A stretch of 7,970 bases of DNA from the NCBI GenBank assembly GCA_002474325.1, contig DKNL01000260.1:1-7970 (forward strand), read 5' to 3'. The stretch comes from Opitutales bacterium UBA7389 (GTDB lineage Bacteria > Verrucomicrobiota > Verrucomicrobiia > Opitutales > Opitutaceae). Both the position numbers and the translations under genes were made by a program. Every line of letters starts with the position of its first letter. Position 1 is the first letter of the stretch. The notes under the pieces are model-generated. The model saw only the letters and a program-made list of their open reading frames with translations. It searched no databases and was not told the DNA's origin. Below are positions 1-6,545 of this stretch, in pieces.

Positions 1-1
1 C

Positions 2-838
2 CTGTTTTTAGTTATCGTTTCCCTCCTGGCGATCGCTCCATATGCTCAGGCGAAACTTCATGTTGTCCTGGTTTCTGGCACCTTGCACTATTCGCCGGAA
101 CTTACTCTTCCCGCATTCGCTGAGGAGCTGGAACGCTTCGGCTTTGATACGACGGTTGTTATCGGGAGAGGGGATCCGGAAAAGCAGACATCAAACGTGC
201 TCCCCGGAATTGAGGCTCTGGACGATGCGGATACGGCAATCTTCTTTTTGCGCTTTCTGAAGCTGCCCGATGATGAATGGGCTCCATTTGAACGTTACCT
301 GAGAGCGGGAAAGCCGGTTATCGGGCTTAGGACAGCGTCGCATTCGTTCAAATACGAAGAGGATCACCCGCGATTTGATTGGAACGACGGTTTCGGTCGC
401 CGAGCTATGGGAACGCCTTACGTTGTACACCAGCAGGGCAAGACTGACATATCAGTTGTTGAAAGACGTCTCAAGCATCCGATCATGGCCAATGTATCTA
501 AGTCGAATTGGATATCTGAAGGGACGCTGTATTTGACGCGCTTGGAACCGGCTTGCGTTCCCTTGGTAATCGGAACTGGAAACGGTCGCATGCGACTGCT
601 TGAAAGGGCTATTGGTCCCGTGCAGGTGAACACCACCGAAGCGGACATAGTCGCCTGGGCATGGGAGAACGAATGGGGAGGCAGGGTTTTCGGGACGTCG
701 CTGGGCCATCCGGCAGATTTTGCCGAAGAGTCCTTCACGCGAATGCTTATGAATAGCGTATTTTGGTCGCTGGATATGCCCGTTCCCGCGGCGGATAAAA
801 AAGTATCCACTTGGAAAATCCAGCGGGCGGACAAATAG
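2..838 (+). CDS. Secreted ThuA-like domain protein (5' end outside window)
   Basis: The reading frame is open from base 2, so the gene enters from the left edge and its start codon is not visible. The first visible codons encode a hydrophobic stretch (LFLVIVSLLAIAPYAQA) ending in an AQA signal-peptidase-like site before KLHVV, so the protein is probably exported. An internal TTG at 83 is not the start, because it lies after the signal peptide inside the first beta strand. Counting from the first visible codon, the ThuA-like pattern is a strand VVLVSGT (21-27), the segment PVIGLRTASHSF (about 105-116), and a C-terminal GTSLGHP followed by a helix with NSVFWSL (about 231-257). ThuA-like proteins have a glutamine-amidotransferase-like fold; the amidotransferase nucleophile (GxCxG) is absent here. 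Family members are linked to sugar (trehalose-type) metabolism, but the substrate of this one is unknown. It is followed after 16 bases by a sulfatase on the same strand, which suggests one transcript. The fold is fairly sure; the function is not. Confidence 0.85.
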   Translation: MFLVIVSLLAIAPYAQAKLHVVLVSGTLHYSPELTLPAFAEELERFGFDTTVVIGRGDPEKQTSNVLPGIEALDDADTAIFFLRFLKLPDDEWAPFERYLRAGKPVIGLRTASHSFKYEEDHPRFDWNDGFGRRAMGTPYVVHQQGKTDISVVERRLKHPIMANVSKSNWISEGTLYLTRLEPACVPLVIGTGNGRMRLLERAIGPVQVNTTEADIVAWAWENEWGGRVFGTSLGHPADFAEESFTRMLMNSVFWSLDMPVPAADKKVSTWKIQRADK

Positions 839-854
839 AATTAAGCGAATTAAT

Positions 855-2342
855 ATGATGAATACAAACCTGGCTATTTACTCCTTGGCAATCTGCTTGT
901 TGGTTCCTTGCGGCGCGGATGATCGAGCGCCCGCATTGAGCAAGTCGAAACCGAACATCCTTTTCATCCTGGCTGATGATCAATCGCCATTCGACCTGAA
1001 AGCCTACAATCCGCACTCGGATTTGGATACGCCAAATATTGACCGTTTGGCTCGAGAAGGCACGATTATCGATGGAGCCTACCACATGGGCGCGTGGGTC
1101 GGCGGGGTATGCACGCCTTCGAGACACATGATAATGAGCGGGCGCACGGTGTGGCATATTCCCGACAAGCCAGGTCGAACATTCAATCCGCACGTCACCA
1201 ATCCCGTCCTCGTCCCTCCCAGTCTGGCGGACTACACCATTCCTGCTGTATTCAATCGAGCTGGATACGATACCATGCGCACCTGTAAGAGTGGGAACAG
1301 CTACGAGGCGGCCAACGAGCTATTCACTGTGCGTCATGACGCTACCAAGCGGGGCGGTACGGCGGAAACGGGCAGCGAATGGCACGGCGACCGCGTCATG
1401 GAATTTCTGGAGGATCGCGATAAGCGAAAGGACGACGATCCATTCCTGATCTATTTCGGCTTTTCTCATCCCCACGATGAGCGCGACGGTACCCCGGACT
1501 TGCTAGCCAAATATGGGGCGACTAATCACGAGGACGAGAATTCGCTGCCGCCTGTACATCCAAACCAGCCTGAGCTTCCTATTAACTACTTGCCAGAACA
1601 TCCATTTCATCACGGCCATAATAATTTGCGCGACGAAGTAGCGGTAAGCGGTGTTTGGGAGCGGCGCGATGAACGCACGATACGAAACGAAATCGGGAGG
1701 CAGTTCGCTTGTAGCGAAAATATCGACATCCAGATCGGGCGAGTATTGGAGAAACTCGAGGCCATGGGCGAACTCGATAATACCTACATCATCTATACGG
1801 CAGATCATGGAATGGCTATCGGGCGACACGGATTGCAGGGAAAGCAGAACCTCTACGAGCATACCTGGAGAGTGCCCTATATTGTCAAAGGACCAGAAAT
1901 TGGAAAAGGGAAGCGAACCCAAGGAAATATCTACCTTATGGATACGCTTCCTACGATTTGCGAAATGGCAGGAATCGACATACCTCACACTGTCGAGGGA
2001 AAAAGCTTTCTCTATATTCTCGAAGGGAGTCGCAAACCTCTGAGGGATACGCTCTACGGTGTCTATTGTGGTGGCTCCAAGCCTGGAATGCGGAGCATTC
2101 GCATTGGGGATTGGAAACTGGTCAAATTCGACGTCTTGGATGGAGCTGTCCGCGAAACCCAGTTATTCAATCTTGCCAAGAATCCGCACGAATTCATCGC
2201 CGTGCATGGTCGTAAAAGCCGTTGGGAAACCAACTTGGCTGAGGATCCACGCCACGCTAAAAAACGCGGGGAGCTCGAGTCCGCCCTAATTGCGGAAATG
2301 AAGCGCCTAGATGACCCCTTCACCTTTTGGGACCAAAATTAG
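855..2342 (+). CDS. Secreted sulfatase, formylglycine-dependent (495 aa)
   Basis: Hydrolyses a sulfate ester; the substrate cannot be read from the sequence. A hydrophobic N-terminus (about residues 5-18) indicates export. It ends LLVPCG, which is a poor lipobox because Pro precedes Cys, so a lipoprotein is possible but not supported. The sulfatase signature is clear: metal-binding DD at 41-42 (LADDQ), TPNIDRLAREG at 59-69, and C86 in CTPSR (86-90), the Cys that maturation converts to formylglycine. Other sites are HPHD at 205-208 and TADHG at 315-319 with GLQGK at 326-330. The usual GKWH motif is replaced by TCKSGNSY (143-150): Lys145 remains but the His two residues later is Gly. The C-terminal part (GDWKLVKF, TQLFNLAKNPHE) is the normal small sulfatase subdomain. 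Two ATGs are adjacent (855 and 858) and neither has a clear Shine-Dalgarno sequence. Probably cotranscribed with the ThuA-like gene upstream. An FGE or anSME maturation enzyme must be encoded elsewhere. Confidence 0.95.
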   Translation: MMNTNLAIYSLAICLLVPCGADDRAPALSKSKPNILFILADDQSPFDLKAYNPHSDLDTPNIDRLAREGTIIDGAYHMGAWVGGVCTPSRHMIMSGRTVWHIPDKPGRTFNPHVTNPVLVPPSLADYTIPAVFNRAGYDTMRTCKSGNSYEAANELFTVRHDATKRGGTAETGSEWHGDRVMEFLEDRDKRKDDDPFLIYFGFSHPHDERDGTPDLLAKYGATNHEDENSLPPVHPNQPELPINYLPEHPFHHGHNNLRDEVAVSGVWERRDERTIRNEIGRQFACSENIDIQIGRVLEKLEAMGELDNTYIIYTADHGMAIGRHGLQGKQNLYEHTWRVPYIVKGPEIGKGKRTQGNIYLMDTLPTICEMAGIDIPHTVEGKSFLYILEGSRKPLRDTLYGVYCGGSKPGMRSIRIGDWKLVKFDVLDGAVRETQLFNLAKNPHEFIAVHGRKSRWETNLAEDPRHAKKRGELESALIAEMKRLDDPFTFWDQN

Positions 2343-2371
2343 GCTGTCGTGGATGTTCGACTAAATCGGCA

Positions 2372-2394
2372 CGGAGGACTGTCCCAGTCCTCCG
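2372..2394. repeat. Perfect 10-bp inverted repeat (hairpin 1)
   Basis: The arms CGGAGGACTG (2372-2381) and CAGTCCTCCG (2385-2394) are perfectly complementary around a 3-base loop. It begins 30 bases after the stop of the + strand sulfatase and just before a second hairpin. No T-run follows on either strand, so it is not a classical intrinsic terminator, although it could stop or stabilise either converging transcript. It may be part of a dispersed repeat. Confidence 0.8.
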
Positions 2395-2397
2395 CGA

Positions 2398-2427
2398 AGC
2401 TACAGCAGTCTAAAGACTGCTGTAGCT
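2398..2427. repeat. Perfect 14-bp inverted repeat (hairpin 2)
   Basis: The arms AGCTACAGCAGTCT (2398-2411) and AGACTGCTGTAGCT (2414-2427) are perfectly complementary around AA. It lies 3 bases from hairpin 1 and 2 bases before the stop codon (2430-2432) of the - strand transporter, so it forms the 3' end of that transcript and may also end the + strand one. The right arm contains GTAG, a tetranucleotide often found at the edge of REP elements. It lacks a T-run. A role as a bidirectional terminator or mRNA-stabilising element is inference. Confidence 0.8.
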
Positions 2428-2429
2428 AC

Positions 2430-3689
2430 TCAACCAAACCAGCTTCGCCAAGCCATCCAACTGAAAAAGCCCAATATAGATACGAGAGTTGCCGTTGTCA
2501 TGGGTCGGTTGGTTAGATCTCCGGTCCACTTCTTTCGGCCGTTTAGAATCAGTAAGGCGATGGTTAGCATGGGCAAGAACAGGGCTCCCGCAATTCCGTA
2601 GATTTTCTGTACCTCTTTAAATTCTACGAGTAGCCCTAGCGTGGGGACGAAAGCCAGAGCGTATTGAAAAAATCTATAAGGTTTCGAACTGGTGTCTGCA
2701 GCCGAGCTCGCTTGAATATTCTCTTGTTCGACAAAAAGACGCCACAGATCGGCGAAGAGATAAGGTGTGGATTGCCAGACGCCCAATAGACTGCTGAAGA
2801 CGGCTCCCAAGGCACCAATCAGAAAAGCCCAGCGAGCTGCAGGGCCTACAGATTCAGCCAGAGCATCCGCTAGACTTACGATTAGCCCAGCTCCGCTTCC
2901 CGAAGCAACGACGTTCGAGCCTATCACGGTCATGGCAATTCCAAAAAGAGCTGTCACTAGATAGCCGATGCCAAGATCGATGCGGCAGAAGCTAAGATTT
3001 TCGGGGCCTTTCCTTCCTTCTTCAGTTATCCAGTAGCCATAGCAAAGTATTGTTACCGTTCCACCGACACCTCCCATCAGGGCTAGCGTCCATCCTATGC
3101 CGCCTTCGTTGATTTTGGGGATTGAAGGAATGACTAAACCTTTAGCGAGTTCAGATAGTGAAGGGGCGACAATCACCGCTGAGATAGCCACGGTAACGAA
3201 CATGATGAGTATGCAGACTCCCATTACTTTCTCGAAGAGCTTGAACCCGCCTTTTCTGGCCAGGATGAGGCCGAGAATACTTGCGGCGGACCCCAAAACG
3301 ATTTTGCCGGTCATTGGATTATCGAAAACGGGGACCAAAGCCAGCAGAGCAACGCCATTTGCTGAGATGAGTGCCGATCCTACGAAGTAGGACCAAAGGA
3401 TGAAGTAAACCAGAAACAGCCAACCGGGAATGGGGCCCAGATGACGAGCAACCCCTTCAAGAAGGGTTTTGCCTGTCGCCAGCTGCCAGCGCATTAGTCC
3501 CTCTGTTAAGACGAACTTGAAAAAAGCTCCAACGAGAATGGCCCAGAGAACCGCGACTCCGAGCTGGCTCCCCGCAAACCCAGCGGTCGCGAGATCTCCA
3601 GCCCCAACTCCCGTTGCAGCTACCAAAATGCCTGGGCCGACGAGAGAAAATAGTTTGGCGAACTTGCTGGAATGGGGAGTAGAGGGCAT
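2430..3689 (-). CDS. Nramp-fold inner-membrane transporter lacking canonical metal-site motifs
   Basis: A 419-residue polytopic membrane protein with about 11 hydrophobic segments. The N-terminal pattern GPGILVAATGVGAGDLATAGFAG (from residue 18) aligns with TM1 of Nramp/SLC11 transporters. In classical Nramp proteins this helix carries DPGN, whose Asp and Asn bind the metal. Here the same place reads G29-A30-G31-D32. TM6 usually carries a Met-Pro-His metal motif; here the segment is GGVGGTVTILCYGYW (206-220), followed by acidic ITEEG. The fold therefore looks like Nramp but manganese or iron transport should not be assumed. Other conserved-looking features are ARKGGFKLFEKVMG (144-157) and GVWQSTPYLFADLWR (303-317). 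It is a single-gene unit on the - strand, 198 bases from the VOC gene, and its stop abuts a 14-bp hairpin. The ATG at 3689 gives a compact N-terminus; no clear Shine-Dalgarno is present. The family is likely; the substrate is unknown. Confidence 0.8.
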   Translation of the reverse strand: MPSTPHSSKFAKLFSLVGPGILVAATGVGAGDLATAGFAGSQLGVAVLWAILVGAFFKFVLTEGLMRWQLATGKTLLEGVARHLGPIPGWLFLVYFILWSYFVGSALISANGVALLALVPVFDNPMTGKIVLGSAASILGLILARKGGFKLFEKVMGVCILIMFVTVAISAVIVAPSLSELAKGLVIPSIPKINEGGIGWTLALMGGVGGTVTILCYGYWITEEGRKGPENLSFCRIDLGIGYLVTALFGIAMTVIGSNVVASGSGAGLIVSLADALAESVGPAARWAFLIGALGAVFSSLLGVWQSTPYLFADLWRLFVEQENIQASSAADTSSKPYRFFQYALAFVPTLGLLVEFKEVQKIYGIAGALFLPMLTIALLILNGRKKWTGDLTNRPMTTATLVSILGFFSWMAWRSWFG

Positions 3690-3729
3690 CGACCAATTTA
3701 ATTTCTATTCTTCACCGCTAATGCTTCGC

Positions 3730-3767
3730 TAGGATGCTCCGATACACAAAACAATTAGGATGGCTCC
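3730..3767. repeat. Short direct repeat upstream of the Nramp-like gene
   Basis: TAGGATGCTCC (3730-3740) recurs as TAGGATGGCTCC (3756-3767), one inserted G apart, with start points 26 bases apart. The pair is 41-78 bases upstream of the - strand transporter start. It could be a paired regulator site, but two near-copies of this length may also be chance. I saw no convincing -35/-10 pair here. Confidence 0.3.
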
Positions 3768-3887
3768 TTAAGTCGCCGAGCATAGAGCACCCACTGGATG
3801 GCCGGTACGGCAAATCGTTGATTGATGAAAATTAGTCAAGGAGCTCGGACGATCCTGGACTTAGAGTTATATTCCTTTCTTATCAGA

Positions 3888-4256
3888 TTACTGAATACGT
3901 TCAGTTCCTTGTATCTCAATACTATTTCCTTCTGTATCGGAAGTGAAAAATCGATCCACTCCCAAGATCTTATACGAATCCCATTTCACATCGAAACCCG
4001 CTTTCAGTACCTCTTCCGCACAATCATGGACATCCTTCACCCAAAAGGCGATATGGTGCTTTCCCAAGGCAGGCTTTCGGGGACCTACAACATGCAGCAC
4101 GATATTCCCGAGGTCGTACCACGCGCCGGGGAAGTCGAAGCTTTCTGGTCGGGGAATCTCTTTGAGGCCTAGCAGATCGCTGTAGAATGTTTTTGCCTTT
4201 TCGACGTCCTCGACATCAATGGCTACGTGATCTAGTTTCTGTACGCTTATTTTCAT
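3888..4256 (-). CDS. VOC-superfamily (glyoxalase-fold) metalloprotein, 122 aa
   Basis: A single-module vicinal-oxygen-chelate protein, the typical length for this superfamily, with two beta-alpha-beta-beta-beta units. The first begins LDHVAIDVEDVEKAKTFYSDLLG (residues 8-30), a textbook VOC opening. The second begins HHIAFWVKDVHDCAEEVLKAG (67-87) and ends with DTEGNSIEIQG (107-117). Likely metal ligands are His10, His68 and Glu114, with His55 in NIVLHVVG as a possible fourth. Known members include lactoylglutathione lyases, methylmalonyl-CoA epimerases, dioxygenases and thiol transferases; the sequence does not settle which. It has no signal peptide, so it is cytoplasmic. It starts 36 bases after the stop of the AbgT-type transporter and is probably cotranscribed with it, suggesting that it acts on the transported compound or a product of it. 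The ATG at 4256 starts right at the first beta strand; no Shine-Dalgarno is visible. Confidence 0.9.
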   Translation of the reverse strand: MKISVQKLDHVAIDVEDVEKAKTFYSDLLGLKEIPRPESFDFPGAWYDLGNIVLHVVGPRKPALGKHHIAFWVKDVHDCAEEVLKAGFDVKWDSYKILGVDRFFTSDTEGNSIEIQGTERIQ

Positions 4257-4292
4257 AATGTTATGCGGTCGTTTTGTGCTGCTGGCGGCAAA

Positions 4293-5882
4293 TTACGGGT
4301 TGTAGTAAGTTGGCGATCCTGGACCTACCGGCAAGTCCAGAGCAAAGGTCCATAAGACGAAGAAGCTGCTCCAGATGATCAGGAAGAAGATTGTGTAGGG
4401 CAGCATGATAGCAATCATGGTGCCCACACCCAGATTCTTATCGTATCGCGTTGCCCATGCGAGGATGAGACCAAAATAGCTCATCATGGGCGTGATGATA
4501 TTGGTGGCGGAATCCCCAATCCGATAGGCCGCCTGAATGGCTTCCGGCGCGTATCCAATCAGCATGAGCATAGGCACGAAAATAGGCGCTGTGACCGCCC
4601 ACTGAGCCGAAGCTGATCCTAATGAGAGGTTGATGGCGGCACACATCAGGATAAATAAAATAAAAATTATCGGACCCGTCATGCCAGTATCTTTTAGGAA
4701 CTCCGCGCCTGTGACCGCTGCTATGGCTCCTAGATTGGTCCAGCCGAAAAAGGCAACAAACTGGGCGGCGAAAAACGCTAGCACAACGTAGAGTCCCATG
4801 GATGCCAAGGCTGCGGCCATGGCATCGATAACATCCCGATCAGTCCGCATAGTACCGACAGATCGGCCATAGGTATAGCCCGTCGCGATAAAGAAGATGA
4901 GGATCCACACAACGAAACCGCGGAAGAACGGTGAATTGATCCGGTCTCCCGTCTCCGGATTGCGCAAGAGACCCCATTCCGGAACCAGTGTCAGTGCCAT
5001 AAGGCTAAGCACCCCTAGCAGTGCGATCAAGGCCCATAGCAGGCCCCTTTTCTCATCTAGGGAAAGCTTCTCCATCATGCGCTTGTCTAGTATGTTTGGA
5101 TCGGCTCGGGAGGAATCGTATTTACCCAGTTTAGGCTCCACGATGAAGATGCTCACGAGCGAGCCCGCAAGCGTTATCACGAAAGTCGATGCGACCATGA
5201 AGTACCAATTAGCGGTCGCCACCACGGCATAATCCGGATCAATCAGTTGAGCTGCTTCTTGGGTAATACCGGCTAAAAGCGGATCAATCGTCCCAACAAG
5301 AATATTGGCACTATAGCCGCCTGAGACCCCCGCGAAGGCTGCGGCCATGCCCACCAAAGGATGACGGTCCAGCGAATAGAAAATGGCGCCCGCTAGCGGA
5401 ATAAGAACCACGTATCCGACTTCTGAAGCCGTGTTTGAAACGATGCCTGCAAAAACGATGGCAACAGTCACAGCGTGGCGGGGCGCTGACAAGACGATGC
5501 CTCGGATCGCTGCGGATAAAAGACCAGAGCGCTCAGCGACACCGACACCCAGCATTGCGACCAGGACTACGCCTAATGGTGCGAAGCCGGTGAAGTTAGT
5601 CACTAGATTGGTGAAAATCATGCGGCCTCCGTCGCCATTCAACAGGCTCACTGCCCGGATCATGCCGTCCTCGGCCACCCCTTGGGCGTCGGCTGGTCTT
5701 GGATCCTCAACGGCGAGCCCAATCCAGCCCAAAAACCCCGAGAGGAACACAATGCCGACGGCCAAAATGGCGAATAAGGTAACCGGGTGTGGCAGAAAAT
5801 TGCCCAACCATTCGACGGTATCGAGAAATCGGGTAAAAGCGTTGCGACGCTCAGGAGTTTGCTGCGGTCGGGTGTTCGTCAT
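4293..5882 (-). CDS. AbgT-family transporter (529 aa)
   Basis: An inner-membrane transporter of the AbgT family, whose studied members include E. coli AbgT (p-aminobenzoyl-glutamate import) and MtrF and YdaH (sulfonamide or p-aminobenzoate efflux). The length is typical. A short soluble N-terminus (1-30) leads into many hydrophobic helices. Recognisable blocks are GVGVAERSGLLSAAIRG (112-128), SNTASEVGYVVLIPLAGAIF (149-168), GGYSANILVGTIDPLLAG (188-205), LGSASAQWAVTAPIFVPM (421-438) and RIGDSATNIITPMMSYF (454-470). From memory of MtrF, the functional residues D193, S417, W420, P438, R446, D449 and P457 correspond by spacing to D200, S425, W428, P446, R454, D457 and P465 here, so the transport site looks intact. 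Import versus efflux cannot be told from sequence. It is the upstream gene of a likely two-gene unit with the VOC protein. The ATG at 5882 has at most a weak GGAA element upstream. Confidence 0.94.
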   Translation of the reverse strand: MTNTRPQQTPERRNAFTRFLDTVEWLGNFLPHPVTLFAILAVGIVFLSGFLGWIGLAVEDPRPADAQGVAEDGMIRAVSLLNGDGGRMIFTNLVTNFTGFAPLGVVLVAMLGVGVAERSGLLSAAIRGIVLSAPRHAVTVAIVFAGIVSNTASEVGYVVLIPLAGAIFYSLDRHPLVGMAAAFAGVSGGYSANILVGTIDPLLAGITQEAAQLIDPDYAVVATANWYFMVASTFVITLAGSLVSIFIVEPKLGKYDSSRADPNILDKRMMEKLSLDEKRGLLWALIALLGVLSLMALTLVPEWGLLRNPETGDRINSPFFRGFVVWILIFFIATGYTYGRSVGTMRTDRDVIDAMAAALASMGLYVVLAFFAAQFVAFFGWTNLGAIAAVTGAEFLKDTGMTGPIIFILFILMCAAINLSLGSASAQWAVTAPIFVPMLMLIGYAPEAIQAAYRIGDSATNIITPMMSYFGLILAWATRYDKNLGVGTMIAIMLPYTIFFLIIWSSFFVLWTFALDLPVGPGSPTYYNP

Positions 5883-6016
5883 GGGCTAAGTTTCCGATAT
5901 AAGGCATGTGGAAACGGCTATGATTCTTTTTTCACCCGAAGCCTATCGTCAAAGTCGAAATTTATCTTAGCTCCGAGTAACAGGTTGAAAGAGCCCATTG
6001 GACTTTTGAGCGATTA

Positions 6017-6220
6017 CTAAGGGAGCACGGCTTTATTGTCCCGCCAAGTCTGGTAGAGCATGACGGAGGAGGCGATGGGCCAAAGCAGAACAAAGACGAA
6101 AAGAAACTCTGGGAAAGCAATGAGTAGTATCGTTTTTCGCCGATCGGCTATTCGCTTGCGAAAGTAGATGCCGAATCCGAGGGAGATGAATCCGGCAATG
6201 AGGTAAATCGTTAGGCTCAT
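6017..6220 (-). CDS. Small two-helix membrane protein of unknown function (67 aa)
   Basis: I do not recognise a family. The protein from the ATG at 6220 has a hydrophobic helix (about residues 3-18, LTIYLIAGFISLGFGI), a strongly basic loop (FRKRIADRRK, about 20-29) and a second long hydrophobic segment (about 31-54), then a short polar tail ending AVLP. The basic loop suggests a hairpin in the inner membrane with both ends outside. The frame stays open upstream to an ATG at 6325, but those 35 codons run through a degenerate 9-base repeat (PPRTLRSLR), so I prefer the start at 6220. It lies 134 bases upstream of the AbgT gene on the same strand; cotranscription is possible but not shown. Membrane character supports a real gene; length and lack of homologs limit confidence. 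Confidence 0.6.
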   Translation of the reverse strand: MSLTIYLIAGFISLGFGIYFRKRIADRRKTILLIAFPEFLFVFVLLWPIASSVMLYQTWRDNKAVLP

Positions 6221-6245
6221 TTCAATTGGTATCGATTGTTGTAAC

Positions 6246-6272
6246 CGCAGAGATCGGAGAGTTCGCGGAGGC
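6246..6272. repeat. Degenerate 9-base tandem repeat, three units
   Basis: Three consecutive 9-base units read CGCAGAGAT, CGGAGAGTT and CGCGGAGGC, sharing a CGSRGAG core. The phrase AACCGCAGAGA with a 9-base period resembles the dispersed CGCAGAG-type repeats I know from many bacterial intergenic regions; that link is from memory. It lies just upstream of the small membrane-protein gene and explains the odd Arg/Leu-rich N-terminus that a longer start would give. Confidence 0.55.
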
Positions 6273-6401
6273 ATAACGGATAAGCTTATCTGTATCCCAA
6301 GCTGCCTTATCTTTTGATCCGACAAAAATATTACATCTATGAGTCCTGTTTGCGAGAAAAATGGCTTCCGTGTTAAATCAAGCCCAATGCCTCGACCCAG
6401 C

Positions 6402-6522
6402 GTAGCTGTGGCGGAAGCGGCACCTTTTTGCCTAGCAGAGGCAACAAGCGAGGAGCGAGCGTTGTAAACAACATCGCTTCTCTCGCTATCGCGTATTCAG
6501 GAAAAAGGTATCCGCTTTACAG
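6402..6522. repeat. About 120-base multi-armed palindromic element
   Basis: Outer arms pair across more than 100 bases: CTGT (6406-6409) with ACAG (6519-6522), AAGCGG (6415-6420) with CCGCTT (6512-6517), and ACCTTTTT (6422-6429) with AAAAAGGT (6502-6509). Inside are two hairpins: TTGCCT/AGGCAA (6428-6433 with 6439-6444), and a longer one pairing AGCGAG (6447-6452) with CTCGCT (6482-6487), GCGA (6455-6458) with TCGC (6474-6477) and GTTGT (6461-6465) with ACAAC (6468-6472). The result resembles a branched RNA or a MITE/REP composite. It begins with GTAG (6402-6405) and lies 24 bases past the stop of the - strand sulfatase, so it would be in that gene's 3' untranslated region. No coding capacity. 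Confidence 0.7.
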
Positions 6523-6545
6523 ATAAAGAATCAGAGAACCAGCTA

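Larger units (their letters stand above)
6221..6545. other. Gene-free stretch with repeats and structured DNA
   Basis: This 325-base interval lies between the 3' end of the second sulfatase and the small membrane-protein gene, both on the - strand. It holds a 9-base degenerate tandem repeat (6246-6272) and a large imperfect palindrome (6402-6522), annotated separately. The segment 6273-6401 shows no structure I can name. A promoter for the small gene would be expected on the - strand near 6230-6300, but I see no convincing one. Confidence 0.6.

Noticed and set aside
418..834. Open frames on the - strand inside the ThuA-like gene
   Set aside because: They overlap a real gene with clear protein homology and show no family features.
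83..838. TTG at 83 as the start of the ThuA-like gene
   Set aside because: The frame is open to the window edge and encodes a signal peptide and first beta strand upstream of 83, so the gene begins outside the window.
898..912. Lipobox in the first sulfatase (LVPC)
   Set aside because: Pro at the position before Cys is not accepted in standard lipoboxes, so a plain signal peptide or anchor is more likely.
2372..2427. Classical rho-independent terminator
   Set aside because: The stems are strong, but no T-run follows on either strand.
5383..5889. Long open frame on the + strand opposite the AbgT gene
   Set aside because: It is antisense to a clearly conserved transporter, rich in Thr, Pro, Ala and Arg, with no recognisable domain; typical of a mirror frame.
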